Of a DNA stretch of 64,000 nucleotides, positions 45,191 through 53,973 are shown in pieces. Position 1 is the first letter of the stretch; each line of letters begins with the position of its first letter. The DNA comes from UBA11591 sp040220895. GTDB lineage: Bacteria; Bacteroidota; Bacteroidia; Flavobacteriales_E; Vicingaceae. Under the pieces are notes generated by a model. The model was not told the DNA's origin and searched no databases. It saw only the letters and a list, made by a program, of their open reading frames with translations. The stretch is from NCBI GenBank assembly GCA_040220895.1, contig JAVJVY010000012.1:14176-78175 (forward strand). Direction: 5' to 3'. The translations under genes and the position numbers were made by a program.

Positions 45191-45225
45191 AAAAACAAAA
45201 GCGAGCATTTGTTTTTGCTCGCTTT
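45191..45225 (-). terminator. Terminator-like stem-loop downstream of tRNA-Ala
   Basis: AAAGCGAGCA (45198-45207) and TGCTCGCTTT (45216-45225) form a 10-bp stem. On the minus strand, the direction of the tRNA, the stem is followed by a T-rich tail, so it probably ends the tRNA transcript. Confidence 0.65.
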
Positions 45226-45254
45226 GAATGTAAGATGTGAATTTGATTCACTAG

Positions 45255-45330
<76 letters not shown>

Positions 45331-45350
45331 TAAATTTTCCTCTTCACATT

Positions 45351-45428
45351 TCAACCGGCAATCACCCCGACTTTTGGTCGGGATGCCTTATCCAGCTGAG
45401 CCCTGCCCGCCGTAGCGGGTAATCCCCC
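45351..45428 (-). pseudogene. Broken tRNA-like copy carrying two palindromic insertions
   Basis: Upstream of tRNA-Ala the minus strand again begins GGGGGAUUA, and has GCUCAGCUGGAUAAG (D-arm) and GCCGGUUGAAA (T-arm-like). Two palindromes interrupt it: CCCGC-CGTA-GCGGG after the 5' end, and CCCGAC-TTTTG-GTCGGG at the anticodon position. U33 is missing and the acceptor has no partner, so it cannot be a working tRNA. The flank AATCCCCCAATAA is repeated from the intact tRNA. Confidence 0.65.
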
Positions 45429-45504
45429 AATAAGTTCACCTCCCAACGGCAGGGGCGCAAAAATAGGATTTTTTGCATACAATTAAAGCCCTGCAGAATT
45501 CAAA

Positions 45505-45987
45505 TTATTCGAAGTAATCCGAATACATGTTCAAGTGGGAATCAATTTTATTAAAGGCGTTCCTGGCCATCATCTCGTCATCCGACTCGAGTGACGGGAA
45601 CATGTCGCGCAGCGGAAGTAGGTAATTGTGCAATTGATTATGCGCCTCACCGGTCATCGTACATTGTTTTAAAATTGATGTAAAAATCACGTCCAGTTCT
45701 CCCCTCAAGACCGAGAATTGCTCGGGCTTATCATTGAACTCCACCAATAAGTATTTCATCTCGGCTATTCCGGCAGTGGTTTCGACGTTGGCAGGCCACT
45801 TATTCCCGTTGTCAAGTTCCAAGGTGCCGTGCTCCTGGTGTTCGGTTGTTTCAGCCTTGCCTGTCTCGGCTTCTTTCTTGGAATGATCATGATCCTGATT
45901 ATCGCCGTGCTCGTGGCTATTGTGGTTGCACGAAGTGCTGAAAATTAAGGCCGCAATGGCAATTAGGTTTACATACATTGAATTCAT
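45505..45987 (-). CDS. His-rich lipoprotein, possible metal-related, function unknown
   Basis: The 160-residue product starts MNSMYVNLIAIAALIFSTSC (lipoprotein signal). Directly after the lipid Cys comes a His/Asp-rich stretch (NHNSHEHGDNQDHDH) that could bind Zn or Cu. The rest is helical, with PANVETTAGIAEMKYLLVEF and SHLNMYSDYFE. The ATG at 45987 is preferred to a TTG at 46008. The neighbour is a metal-type permease gene, which may be coincidence. Confidence 0.7.
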   Translation of the reverse strand: MNSMYVNLIAIAALIFSTSCNHNSHEHGDNQDHDHSKKEAETGKAETTEHQEHGTLELDNGNKWPANVETTAGIAEMKYLLVEFNDKPEQFSVLRGELDVIFTSILKQCTMTGEAHNQLHNYLLPLRDMFPSLESDDEMMARNAFNKIDSHLNMYSDYFE

Positions 45988-46066
45988 CTTGTTCGATTTT
46001 TTTGGCAAATCTCTGATTCTAGATCAACTCTCGCCATAAAAATGATCATTTTTTGTACCATGGAAC

Positions 46067-46801
46067 TTATTGATCCGTTTTCTCCTGATTGATTTTTAGC
46101 ATTTCGTCTTTGATCAACACTAAAAATGTGGCGCTGCTAATCCCAACCGAACCAAATATCATGCACATGACCATAATCTGATACCTCGCGGCAATGAAAG
46201 GCGAAACACCCGAGAGAATCTGACCGGTCATCATTCCTGGTAGGGAAACAAGCCCAACGGCCAATAATGAATTGGTAATGGGAATAAGTGAAGCCTTCAA
46301 TGCTATCCGCCTTGATTCGTTATAATTTCCCCCTCTTTCCATCTCGGACTCCAGGCGTTCGCCGGCAAGGCTTATGCCGTTCATGGCATTGGCAAAGATC
46401 ATGCCTGCCAGGGGTATGACATAGCTGGGCATGAACCAGGTTTCAAGATCCAATACCAATTGAGTGATGAGGATTAAAACCGACCCCCCGCCAATAAGTA
46501 TCGAAAGCAAGGTCTTTAGGTACAGCTTTTTACGCGAAATCTTTACATTACCGAGTGCAATCCAGCTAGAAGATATCAGCATCACCATAAGAACTGCCAT
46601 AACAATGAGCGATTCATCGGCCTTGAAAATATAAGCGAGTACAAAACCGATAAGGAGTAGTTGCACCAGCATCCTAAAAACGGCGTAGGTGGCACTTTTA
46701 AAATTCAACTTCCATTTCCACAACAGCACAATAACAATTACCACAGGAATAAAGGCCAGAGACAGATTGAAATACGGTATGGTTTGAATGGAAAGTATCA
46801 T
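46067..46801 (-). CDS. fetB: FetB-like (UPF0014) ABC-type permease
   Basis: The 244-residue membrane protein has about seven helices and the FetB/UPF0014 family segment IVMAVLMVMLISSSWIALGN, followed by PLAGMIFANAMNGISLAGERLE and SLIPITNSLLAVGLVSLPGMMTGQIL. FetB with its ATPase FetA exports iron in enterobacteria. The fetA gene is not adjacent. The ATG at 46801 is chosen because longer starts would run into the divergent gene. Confidence 0.88.
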   Translation of the reverse strand: MILSIQTIPYFNLSLAFIPVVIVIVLLWKWKLNFKSATYAVFRMLVQLLLIGFVLAYIFKADESLIVMAVLMVMLISSSWIALGNVKISRKKLYLKTLLSILIGGGSVLILITQLVLDLETWFMPSYVIPLAGMIFANAMNGISLAGERLESEMERGGNYNESRRIALKASLIPITNSLLAVGLVSLPGMMTGQILSGVSPFIAARYQIMVMCMIFGSVGISSATFLVLIKDEMLKINQEKTDQ

Positions 46802-46874
46802 GCTTTTTTTTACCTCACAGGCCATTAAAGATAGGCAATGTGAGAATTTAATCATTCCTAATTATACTTGCAGG

Positions 46875-47360
46875 GTGAACAGTAGAATACTGCTTTTGTG
46901 TTTAATATACTTGGCCTGCAATCCCCAGCCCAGGTCCGATGAACTCAAGGGCCTGTGGAAACTGTTGTCGATGCAAGAACAGAAAAACGGGGCGACGACT
47001 TGGGAAGACTATCCAAAAAAAATGCAGGGCTACTTGCTTTATGACGGCCAAGGGTATATGTCGCTGCACATGACCATCGAAAACTATCAGCTCAAAAAAC
47101 TGGATTTCAAAGATCTCTCTGATTCTTCTTCCATTGAAGAATTAAAACACCGGGCCTTGTCCTATAACTACATGGCAGCATATAAAATAGACTATGACAA
47201 TAAGGTGGTTACTCATCATCGACTTTCACATTCCAATCCACTGGAATGGAATAAGTCCGTGAAGCGCAGTTTTGCCACGCACGGTGATACCCTCATTCTG
47301 GAAACAATGGATCGCCCAAAGGGCAAAATAAGGGTGACATGGATCAGGCAAATTCAATAA
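46875..47360 (+). CDS. Lipocalin-like lipoprotein, function unknown
   Basis: Read from the GTG at 46875, the 161-residue product has a compact lipoprotein signal (MNSRILLLCLIYLAC). After it come LKGLWKLLSM, YDGQGYMSLHMTIENY and a C-terminal KGKIRVTWIRQIQ, as in lipocalin-like DUF families that open with a G-W-L motif. A -7-like TATACTTG just upstream (46863) agrees with this start. It is followed at 9 nt by a DoxX gene, probably one operon. Confidence 0.75.
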   Translation: MNSRILLLCLIYLACNPQPRSDELKGLWKLLSMQEQKNGATTWEDYPKKMQGYLLYDGQGYMSLHMTIENYQLKKLDFKDLSDSSSIEELKHRALSYNYMAAYKIDYDNKVVTHHRLSHSNPLEWNKSVKRSFATHGDTLILETMDRPKGKIRVTWIRQIQ

Positions 47361-47369
47361 TTTAGATAA

Positions 47370-47732
47370 ATGAAAGATACAGGACTGTTTATCCTCAGGG
47401 TGGGAATTGGCCTTTTGATGGTTTCCCACGGCTGGGCAAAACTTCAGTATTTATTAGGGGGCGACATCCATTTTCCCGACCCCCTGGGTTTGGGCGAAAT
47501 ACCATCACTTGTGCTTGCTGTATTCGCTGAATTCTTCTGTTCTCTTATGTTAATCCTTGGAATTAAAACCCGTTGGGCGACAATTCCCCTCATCATTACC
47601 ATGATTATTGCTGCCTTTGTGGTTCACTGGAGCGATCCATGGGGCAAGAAAGAGCTAGCAGTATTGTACCTCATTCCGTTGATCAGCATTGCCCTGTCAG
47701 GACCGGGCAAGTATTCCATTGACCGCCGATAA
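47370..47732 (+). CDS. DoxX-family membrane protein
   Basis: The 120-residue protein has four helices and the DoxX pattern: FILRVGIGLLMVSHGWAKLQ, then LAVFAEFFCSLMLILGIKTRWAT, then ELAVLYLIPLISIALSGPGKYSID. Family members are quinone-linked or of unknown role. It follows the lipocalin-like gene by 9 nt. Confidence 0.9.
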   Translation: MKDTGLFILRVGIGLLMVSHGWAKLQYLLGGDIHFPDPLGLGEIPSLVLAVFAEFFCSLMLILGIKTRWATIPLIITMIIAAFVVHWSDPWGKKELAVLYLIPLISIALSGPGKYSIDRR

Positions 47733-47838
47733 GTCAATCATCGTCGCGCAGTTCAGACAACAATATTCATCTAATGAAGTAATTCTAGCGTTAGGGTTGT
47801 AGGGCCACCTATGGTCGGAACTGGTAATTGCTTTAATC

Positions 47839-48480
47839 TCAGATTTGCCCTGTTAGGTTGTAGATTTTCTGGATGTTCTGAAGTTTCTTTCTGAAATCAA
47901 TTTTAAGGTCAATCAATTCCCCACTGCGCATGTCAAATACCCATCCATAAACTTGTGGGAAACCATCGTGCAGGTATTTTTCCTGAACAACTGCCGTCTT
48001 GATGACATTGACACATTGCTCTTCCACATTTAGCTCTACCAAACGGTCATACTTTTTTCCTTCGTCTGATATCCCATCTAATTCGTCCTGGTGAAGACGG
48101 TAGACATCGCGAATATTTCTAAGCCACGGGTTTAGTATTCCCAGGTCTTTTGGCGTCATCGCCGCTTTGACACCTCCGCAGTTATAATGTCCACAGACTA
48201 CGACGTTCTTTACCTCAAGGTGTTTCACGGCATATTCGATGACAGCCATCACATTTAAGTCGGTATTGTTGACAAGGTTGGCGATATTTCGATGAACGAA
48301 TACTTCCCCTGGCTTAGCACCCATCATCTCTTCTGCAGTAACGCGGCTGTCACTGCATCCGATGTACAAATATTCGGGGTTCTGATCCAAGGCCAGTTTC
48401 CTGAAAAAATCCTGTTCGGTGGCATTTTTTTCTTTAACCCATTCCTTGTTATTCGCAAATATTTCTTCGTAAGTCATCAT
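47839..48480 (-). CDS. can: Beta-class carbonic anhydrase
   Basis: The 213-residue zinc enzyme interconverts CO2 and bicarbonate. The zinc ligands and catalytic pair are in CSDSRV and GHYNCGGVKAAM. Length and ends are normal. No sulfate or bicarbonate transporter is adjacent. Confidence 0.95.
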   Translation of the reverse strand: MMTYEEIFANNKEWVKEKNATEQDFFRKLALDQNPEYLYIGCSDSRVTAEEMMGAKPGEVFVHRNIANLVNNTDLNVMAVIEYAVKHLEVKNVVVCGHYNCGGVKAAMTPKDLGILNPWLRNIRDVYRLHQDELDGISDEGKKYDRLVELNVEEQCVNVIKTAVVQEKYLHDGFPQVYGWVFDMRSGELIDLKIDFRKKLQNIQKIYNLTGQI

Positions 48481-48494
48481 GTTACTCGATTGTT

Positions 48495-48941
48495 TTAAGA
48501 TAGATTTTCTGAAATTGCCCGGTGCAGTTCTGAGGCATTTTTAGTTCCGATTCTGAATTTGGATTTTTTGTCTTTAAAGTTCAATTCAACAGCATCGAGG
48601 CCAGTGAAATTCCACATCCAGCCCTGTCCATAGTAACGTATTCCCCATCCGTAATACCATTTATTTCTGACGATGCTTGCGCTGACAATACTGTTCATTG
48701 CTATATTCTTCTTGACCAGACCAACGCCAAAAACCACGTTGATCTCACTCGACGAAACCGTTGTTTTCATCTTCCCAAACAGGGCATAGACCAGAAGCAT
48801 GGCGATAACGACAAGAAAAAATCCCAATGTGCTATTATCCTCGTTTCCCATGTTCAGAGCAAAACCAACGATTAAAACACCCATGGTAATGATGAGGGAG
48901 ATTCCCAGAATTCCGCCTCGCTGTTCTTCTTCGTAATTCAT
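48495..48941 (-). CDS. Two-helix membrane protein with PH-like C-terminal domain, function unknown
   Basis: The 148-residue protein has two helices (about 12-30 and 40-57) and a C-terminal beta-rich part (VSSSEINVVFGVGLVKKNIAMNSIVSASIV, AVELNFKDKKSKFRIGTK) resembling bacterial PH domains. Its start overlaps the stop of the exonuclease gene as ATGA, so the two are coupled. Confidence 0.75.
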   Translation of the reverse strand: MNYEEEQRGGILGISLIITMGVLIVGFALNMGNEDNSTLGFFLVVIAMLLVYALFGKMKTTVSSSEINVVFGVGLVKKNIAMNSIVSASIVRNKWYYGWGIRYYGQGWMWNFTGLDAVELNFKDKKSKFRIGTKNASELHRAISENLS

Positions 48942-50296
48942 AATTCCATTATTTTTTCCACTTTTTTTTGGTGTAAATACGAACGGATTATTTGCTGCAC
49001 GTCCCTGTTATCTTCATAATGATTTATACGATCCCTGAGATCATCGGGGCCAATGTCAGACTCTTCAAGGACGTAGCCAAAACCGCGATATACTCCTTTC
49101 TCTACAAGTATAACTGATTTTTCCCCTGCTTTTCTACCCTTGTCTAAAATAATGAAATCGCGGTGTACATAGGTCAGTTCGTTTACCGCATCGTTCACAC
49201 GGTAGTTAAATTCATCTGCGGGCTCTTCCCCAATACATGCCCCCCGGCATTGCCTGATGGTGAAGTGAAAGCACGGACCACTCGATGGATAAAGTCCGGA
49301 AATTCCCTGACATAGTTCGTGACGCTCTATTAACCGGTACAGGTAACTGCGGGCAGACATCTTTGTGGAAAAAGAAATCAATGGGTTGACGTCTTCGGTC
49401 AAACGTTCAATGCTCAAGCGGCGATATCCTTCATTGGTTAAACTTTCGGTTATGCCGTAAGCGTAATATGTCCTGCGTTGAGAACGATTGAACAGCGGTT
49501 GATTGCGTTTGATTTCGTTGGATTCTTTGAGTAGGGCCACGAGTTCACTGCCGGTTTCTTCATATTCGATCCGATGGATCATGTTTTTCATTTCAATGGC
49601 CTTTTTCGAGGCATTGTTCCCCAAATGATCGATGACTCGGCTTTTAATATGAATGCTTTTTCCAACATAGATCAGTTCATCTTTCTTGTTGAAAAAATAA
49701 TAGACCCCCGTGCTTTCCGGCAGTTCGCGAATCATGTCGAGATCGACCACGGTATTCATTTTTCGCAAGAAATTTGGACTGAATAGATTTTCGCGGTTGA
49801 CACCGTCCAATGACAACAAATGATCAAATAACTTGGCTGTAGCTTTAGCATCGCCAAGGGCACGATGCCTGGCTTCATTTTCTATTCCAAGATCGCTGCA
49901 AAGATTCCCTAATGAATAGGAGCGTTTTCCCGGGATGAGTTTCCGACTCATCTGAACCGTACAGAGCTTTTTGCGTTTGAATTCACCCCCAAGGCTTTCG
50001 AATTCTGCCCGGATAAAATTGTAATCAAAGGAAACATTGTGTGCGACAAAAATTCGGTTTTCCGTCATTTGAAAAACGCGTTTGGCCACTTCGTAAAACT
50101 TAGGAGCACCGGCTACCGTCTTATTATCAATGCCCGTGATCTGGGTGATCCTGTAGAGTATCTTCGTTTCTGGGTCAATGAGGCTGGAAAATTCTTCGGT
50201 GACTTTTTCTCCGTCGTGAAGGACAATGGCTATCTCGGTGATCTTATCTCCCCTTGATCTCCCTCCGGTTGTTTCGATGTCGACAATGGCATACAT
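48938..50296 (-). CDS. DnaQ-type 3'-5' exonuclease fused to a GIY-YIG nuclease domain
   Basis: Residues 1-165 form a DEDDh exonuclease (DIETTG, HNVSFDYNF, HRALGDAKAT). Residues from about 190 to 270 are a UvrC-like GIY-YIG nuclease (TGVYYFFNKKDELIYVGKSIHIKSRVIDHL with Arg and the ELVALLKESNEIK continuation). A UvrC-like central part follows (GPCFHFTIRQCRGACIGEE). The fusion is known in Bacteroidota and Actinobacteria and is annotated as DNA polymerase III epsilon-like; its role in repair is not established. It is followed by the membrane protein with a 4-nt overlap. Confidence 0.9.
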   Translation of the reverse strand: MYAIVDIETTGGRSRGDKITEIAIVLHDGEKVTEEFSSLIDPETKILYRITQITGIDNKTVAGAPKFYEVAKRVFQMTENRIFVAHNVSFDYNFIRAEFESLGGEFKRKKLCTVQMSRKLIPGKRSYSLGNLCSDLGIENEARHRALGDAKATAKLFDHLLSLDGVNRENLFSPNFLRKMNTVVDLDMIRELPESTGVYYFFNKKDELIYVGKSIHIKSRVIDHLGNNASKKAIEMKNMIHRIEYEETGSELVALLKESNEIKRNQPLFNRSQRRTYYAYGITESLTNEGYRRLSIERLTEDVNPLISFSTKMSARSYLYRLIERHELCQGISGLYPSSGPCFHFTIRQCRGACIGEEPADEFNYRVNDAVNELTYVHRDFIILDKGRKAGEKSVILVEKGVYRGFGYVLEESDIGPDDLRDRINHYEDNRDVQQIIRSYLHQKKVEKIMEL

Positions 50297-50305
50297 TCAA
50301 ACATG

Positions 50306-51271
50306 CTAGGATTCTATCTGGCTTACCAGATCGCTTATGATATCTGCCATGGGACGGATACTTTGAACCTTTTCAATGGAGGGGCCGGCACACCAAACTT
50401 TTTGATAGGTAAAGTCATAAGCTGCCTTCCTCAATTTTTTCATTCCCCTCACAAAAAGAATCATCTTCACCAATTTCTTTAGTTGCTTGGTTTTCATTAA
50501 GCGTTCCAAAAAAGTTGGTTCCAGTCCTTGTTTTTCGACGTAAGGGGTCTTAATTACGGTGCACGGCGTGCCCGACAAACGGGTGGTCATTACAATGTCT
50601 TCTTTTCCGTATTGCACAATGGCATCTTTATAATCTTCACCAACGGGGGCTTCAAGTGAAGCAATAAAAATACTCCCAACGGAAACGCCTGAAGCACCCA
50701 TGTCCATAGCAGCCTTCAGATCAGAGGAATCTCCTACCCCGCCGGCGCTGATGATGGGAATACTGACCTGCCCTTTCAATTCGGTCAGAAGGGTTCTCAT
50801 GTCCTTCGGCCCTGCATGGCCACCGGCTGAATTATTCACCGCAATAACAGCATCGGCACCCAGCTCCTGAACCTTGATGGCATATTCAGCATTTACCACA
50901 TCACAGAATACCAAAGAACCTTTTTCGTGTGCACGCCTGATCACTTCTTTTGGGCTTCCCAGCGAAGTAATGTAATAGTCTATTCCTTCTTCAATGCAGA
51001 CATCCAGGTCTTTAGCAAGTCGTACATTCGACTTATTTACGATCAAATTAATGCCGATGGGGCCTTTCTCAGTTGAACGAATGTGTTTAATGGCCCTACG
51101 CAGTTCGTCCTGAGTACGGTAATTCAATGCCGGAATTGCAGCAGTGCAGCCTGCTCTTAGGGCAGCAATGACCATGTCGGCATTGGAAACCAAAAACATT
51201 GGTGCCACGATGATGGGGTATTTTATTCCCAACAATTCAGTTATAGATTTACGCTGGATTTTCTCGCTCAT
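50306..51271 (-). CDS. Nitronate monooxygenase-type flavin oxidoreductase
   Basis: The 321-residue FMN-binding TIM barrel resembles nitronate monooxygenase / NPD enzymes. NNSAGGHAGPKD and ISAGGVGDSSDLKAAMDMGA (FMN phosphate loop) are characteristic, as is the C-terminal CAGPSIEKV segment. Substrate is unknown; FabK-like enoyl reductases are the main alternative. Confidence 0.85.
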   Translation of the reverse strand: MSEKIQRKSITELLGIKYPIIVAPMFLVSNADMVIAALRAGCTAAIPALNYRTQDELRRAIKHIRSTEKGPIGINLIVNKSNVRLAKDLDVCIEEGIDYYITSLGSPKEVIRRAHEKGSLVFCDVVNAEYAIKVQELGADAVIAVNNSAGGHAGPKDMRTLLTELKGQVSIPIISAGGVGDSSDLKAAMDMGASGVSVGSIFIASLEAPVGEDYKDAIVQYGKEDIVMTTRLSGTPCTVIKTPYVEKQGLEPTFLERLMKTKQLKKLVKMILFVRGMKKLRKAAYDFTYQKVWCAGPSIEKVQSIRPMADIISDLVSQIES

Positions 51272-51341
51272 GTGTAGGAACCTTAAAAGTAAACTCTAAA
51301 TGCAACTTTTTGTATCATTACAAAAAAACTTTGCCTCAAAT

Positions 51342-51575
51342 ATGAAAGAAAAGTTGGGTGCCCTGATAAGCATAAATGATCTGAAAGATTTGGAATACAA
51401 GGAAACCGGGCTATCACCTCAGCAACGACTGGCCATTAAAAATTTTGATCGTTACCGCTACCGCATGCTTACGTCTGTGGCTTCCGAGGCCCAATTTCAT
51501 GAAGAATTTCAGCGCCTACAGGTCATGTCTAACCTGAGCAGCTATGAAGAATTTTTAAAGGACGAGTATTGTTAG
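51342..51575 (+). CDS. Small cytoplasmic protein, function unknown
   Basis: A 77-residue helical protein, MKEKLGALISINDLKDLEYK at the start and ending YEEFLKDEYC. An ATG at 51300 would add 14 residues. I do not recognise a family. Its stop overlaps that of convergent ALDH by 4 nt (TTAG), the same arrangement as at other genuine gene ends in this window. Confidence 0.6.
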   Translation: MKEKLGALISINDLKDLEYKETGLSPQQRLAIKNFDRYRYRMLTSVASEAQFHEEFQRLQVMSNLSSYEEFLKDEYC

Positions 51576-53014
51576 TTGAATGAAATACATACATTTTTTG
51601 GTTCCGTAAAGAACTTCATCGCTTCAAAACCACCTTCCCGACCCACACCCGAATTCTTCATTCCACCAAAGGGCGTTCGTAAATCACGCAGTAGCCAACA
51701 ATTAACCCAAACTATGCCCGAATGTATGTTAGCGGCAATTCTGTGGGCCCTTGTTAAATTCTGTGTCCAAATGGTGGCAGCCAGGCCGTATTGTGTGCTG
51801 TTGGCATAGGTCAGCACTTCTTCTTCGGTCTCGAAGGGCATGATTGTGACCACCGGTCCGAATATCTCTTCCTGGTTAGTTCTGCAATTATAGGCAAGGC
51901 CTTCTATAATGGTGGGTCTGAGGTACCAGCCCTCGCTGTACTCGCCTTCCAAAGTTACCTGATCGCCTCCAGTCAGGATCTTTCCGCCCTCTTCTTTCGC
52001 CAGTTTAATGTACGACAAAACCTTTTCCATGTGTGGCTTAGACACAACGGCTCCCAAACGACTGTCTTTATCATAAGGATTACCCACTTTTAACGCCGAA
52101 ACCCGTTTGACAAATTCATCCCGGAATTTTTCATAGATCGATCTTTCTACAAAAATTCTCGAACCACATAGACAGATTTGACCCTGATTGTCAAAAGAAG
52201 AGTCCACGGTTCTAGCCAATGCCTTTTCAAAGTCACAATCGGCAAAAATGATGTTCGGATTCTTTCCGCCCAGTTCCAGTGAGAGTTTTTTGAACATCGG
52301 GGCGGCAATGCGGGCTATTTCTGCCCCTGTGGCAGTTCCACCGGTAAATGAAATAACGGGTACTTTGGGGTGTGATGTCAAAGCAGCGCCCACTTTATGG
52401 CCATAACCGTGTACAATGTTCAGCACTCCGGGAGGAAGGATATTGGCGCAGATCTGAGACAAGCGGTGAGCCGTCATCGGCGTAATTTCAGAAGGCTTGG
52501 CCACAACGCAATTGCCCATAGCCAATGCCGGGGCAATCTTCCATGTGAATAAGTAGAGTGGTAAATTCCAGGGAGAAATACATGCGGCCACACCAATAGG
52601 CGTCCTAAGGGTGTAATTGATGGCCTTGTTTTGCATGGCGTGCGATTCAGAGGCAAAATGTAATATTCCTGTCGCAAAGAATCGGAAGTTCTTTGCCGCT
52701 CGCGGTATATCAACGGCTTTTGCCAGCCAGAGCGGTTTTCCATTATCCCTCGATTCTGCAAGAGCCAGGTCATTCAGGTTTTTTTCAATGGCATCAACCA
52801 CCTGCAAGATAAGGGCCGATCTTTTGTCGGCCGTCATCGTCGACCACGCAGGGAATGCCTTTTCGGCCGCTAAGACGGCATTTTCCACGTCATCTGCATC
52901 CGAATCCGGAATCAGGGAGTAAACTTTTCCGGTAGCTGGTTCGTAATTGTCAATGTATTTCCCCCCAAGAGGTTCAACTAATTTACCGTCGATGTAATTA
53001 AATATCTTTTCCAT
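51572..53014 (-). CDS. Aldehyde dehydrogenase (2-hydroxymuconate-semialdehyde / ALDH8-like)
   Basis: The 480-residue NAD(P)-dependent enzyme has the catalytic Glu in LELGGKNPNIIF and Cys in NQGQICLCGSRIF, the PWNLPLYLFTWK substrate/NAD region and the ending FTEPKNVCISFN. The ATG at 53014 (MEKIFNYIDGK) is preferred to 53053, which lies upstream of the candidate promoter at 53020. The precise aldehyde is uncertain. Confidence 0.9.
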   Translation of the reverse strand: MEKIFNYIDGKLVEPLGGKYIDNYEPATGKVYSLIPDSDADDVENAVLAAEKAFPAWSTMTADKRSALILQVVDAIEKNLNDLALAESRDNGKPLWLAKAVDIPRAAKNFRFFATGILHFASESHAMQNKAINYTLRTPIGVAACISPWNLPLYLFTWKIAPALAMGNCVVAKPSEITPMTAHRLSQICANILPPGVLNIVHGYGHKVGAALTSHPKVPVISFTGGTATGAEIARIAAPMFKKLSLELGGKNPNIIFADCDFEKALARTVDSSFDNQGQICLCGSRIFVERSIYEKFRDEFVKRVSALKVGNPYDKDSRLGAVVSKPHMEKVLSYIKLAKEEGGKILTGGDQVTLEGEYSEGWYLRPTIIEGLAYNCRTNQEEIFGPVVTIMPFETEEEVLTYANSTQYGLAATIWTQNLTRAHRIAANIHSGIVWVNCWLLRDLRTPFGGMKNSGVGREGGFEAMKFFTEPKNVCISFN

Positions 53015-53019
53015 TTGGG

Positions 53020-53027
53020 CAAATTTA
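53020..53027 (-). promoter_or_regulatory. Candidate -7 element of the ALDH gene
   Basis: The minus strand reads TAAATTTG, matching TAnnTTTG, a few bases upstream of the ATG at 53014. A TTTG lies 23 nt upstream of it at 53054-53051. A nearly leaderless transcript is implied. Confidence 0.4.
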
Positions 53028-53051
53028 TAACATAAAAAATGGCCCTGCATC

Positions 53052-53083
53052 AAAAAGACACAGAGCCATTCTCATCGGCTGTC
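53052..53083 (-). terminator. Weak terminator-like hairpin after the T9SS protein gene
   Basis: GACA (53057-53060) with GCC (53065-53067) pair with GGC and TGTC (53077-53083), with a 4-nt bulge; on the minus strand a T5 run follows. It is placed to end the transcript of the gene at 53093-53881. Confidence 0.45.
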
Positions 53084-53092
53084 TAACATAAA

Positions 53093-53881
53093 CTAATCTG
53101 CGATGATCTTTATTCGCTCAACTCGTCCACTTTCCTTGAGTTCCACGATCAATAATTTTTGCTTTGTTTCCTTTAATTTGATTCGCTCATTGTACTTACC
53201 CGCATCCTTGAATGTCTGTTCAAAAAGGATTTTACCGTCTATGTCCATGACTTTGACTTTGGCATCTCCTTTTAAGACTTCGAATTCTAAGTTTAATTCA
53301 TCTTTTGTTGGATTTGGATAGGCCTTGATGCCGGATGACGAATTCCCCTCCGGCCTCACAGACCTTTCTCTTTTATGGTGTCCCGGTCCCATTTCAATGG
53401 TTTTGACCTCTTTCAGGTCGTCGTCGTCTATCTCGATCTTCATGATTTTCATGACCCTTCTGCCATCTTCAAACTCAATGACAAGGTTTTCGTCTTCACC
53501 CAATTCCTCGATGATAGCCGCCATGTCCGGGTCGGCCATATTAATGCGGTGCAACATCATGCGCTTGTGCGATGGATCCATGGTCATGTAAATATCCAGG
53601 TCCATTAATTCTTCATCTATTCCTGAGTTGTCCGAGTTGTCCTCCCTGTAATCTTCATCGTAGCTCACTTGCTTAACTCTGGTAATATTTCTACCACCCC
53701 TGGAGATGCTTTCAGTGTGAAGGGCATTTCCTTTGGTTCTTGTAAACTGATGCAATACGGTATCCCCATCAACTATTTTTATGGTTTCTACCTTGTGTTC
53801 AACCTTATCGTCTTTCGTGTCATTTTGCGCTTGAGCTGAAACAAACAAAGCAAGGGCGGCAAGGGTCAATTGTGTTTTCAT
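53093..53881 (-). CDS. Secreted acidic protein with a T9SS type A sorting domain
   Basis: The 262-residue product has a signal peptide (MKTQLTLAALALFVSAQA), an acidic middle rich in Asp/Glu, Met and His (LMDLDIYMTMDPSHKRMML, IEIDDDDLKEVKTIEMG), and a C-terminal type A sorting domain from about residue 185 (AYPNPTKDELNLEF ... VKVMDIDGKILFEQ ... ERIKIIAD). It would be exported through the type IX system and anchored or released at the surface. The function of the middle is unknown. It is divergent from the histidine kinase gene and shares its regulatory region. Confidence 0.85.
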   Translation of the reverse strand: MKTQLTLAALALFVSAQAQNDTKDDKVEHKVETIKIVDGDTVLHQFTRTKGNALHTESISRGGRNITRVKQVSYDEDYREDNSDNSGIDEELMDLDIYMTMDPSHKRMMLHRINMADPDMAAIIEELGEDENLVIEFEDGRRVMKIMKIEIDDDDLKEVKTIEMGPGHHKRERSVRPEGNSSSGIKAYPNPTKDELNLEFEVLKGDAKVKVMDIDGKILFEQTFKDAGKYNERIKLKETKQKLLIVELKESGRVERIKIIAD

Positions 53882-53897
53882 GGTTTCAAATTTTATT

Positions 53898-53905
53898 CAA
53901 ATCTA
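53898..53905 (-). promoter_or_regulatory. Candidate -7 element of the T9SS protein gene
   Basis: The minus strand reads TAGATTTG, a full match to TAnnTTTG, 17 nt upstream of the ATG. There is no -33 TTG at the right spacing; the GTTAA array begins where the -33 element would be. Confidence 0.5.
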
Positions 53906-53927
53906 TGTCAAGACAAGGTCATTCCTT

Positions 53928-53973
53928 GTTAAGGCCGGGTTAACTTAAGTTAAAATATGTTAAGCCTTGTTGC
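53928..53973. promoter_or_regulatory. Helically phased GTTAA array, candidate response-regulator binding site
   Basis: GTTAA occurs at 53928, 53939, 53949 and 53959 (11-, 10- and 10-bp steps), and a degenerate GTTGC at 53969. Within it is a perfect 14-bp palindrome, TTAACTTAAGTTAA (53940-53953). Direct repeats one helical turn apart are the usual binding sites of OmpR/PhoB-type regulators, and one is encoded next door. Confidence 0.6.

Larger units (their letters stand above)
44927..45254. other. 328-nt gene-free interval with inverted repeats and an integration-scar-like repeat
   Basis: No coding frame is convincing here. It holds two inverted repeats near 45011-45079, a duplicate of the tRNA-Ala 3' end, an 11-bp hairpin and the tRNA terminator, each listed separately. 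Confidence 0.6.

Noticed and set aside
45351..45428. Second functional tRNA
   Set aside because: The anticodon loop lacks U33, the acceptor has no partner strand and a palindrome interrupts the 5' part.
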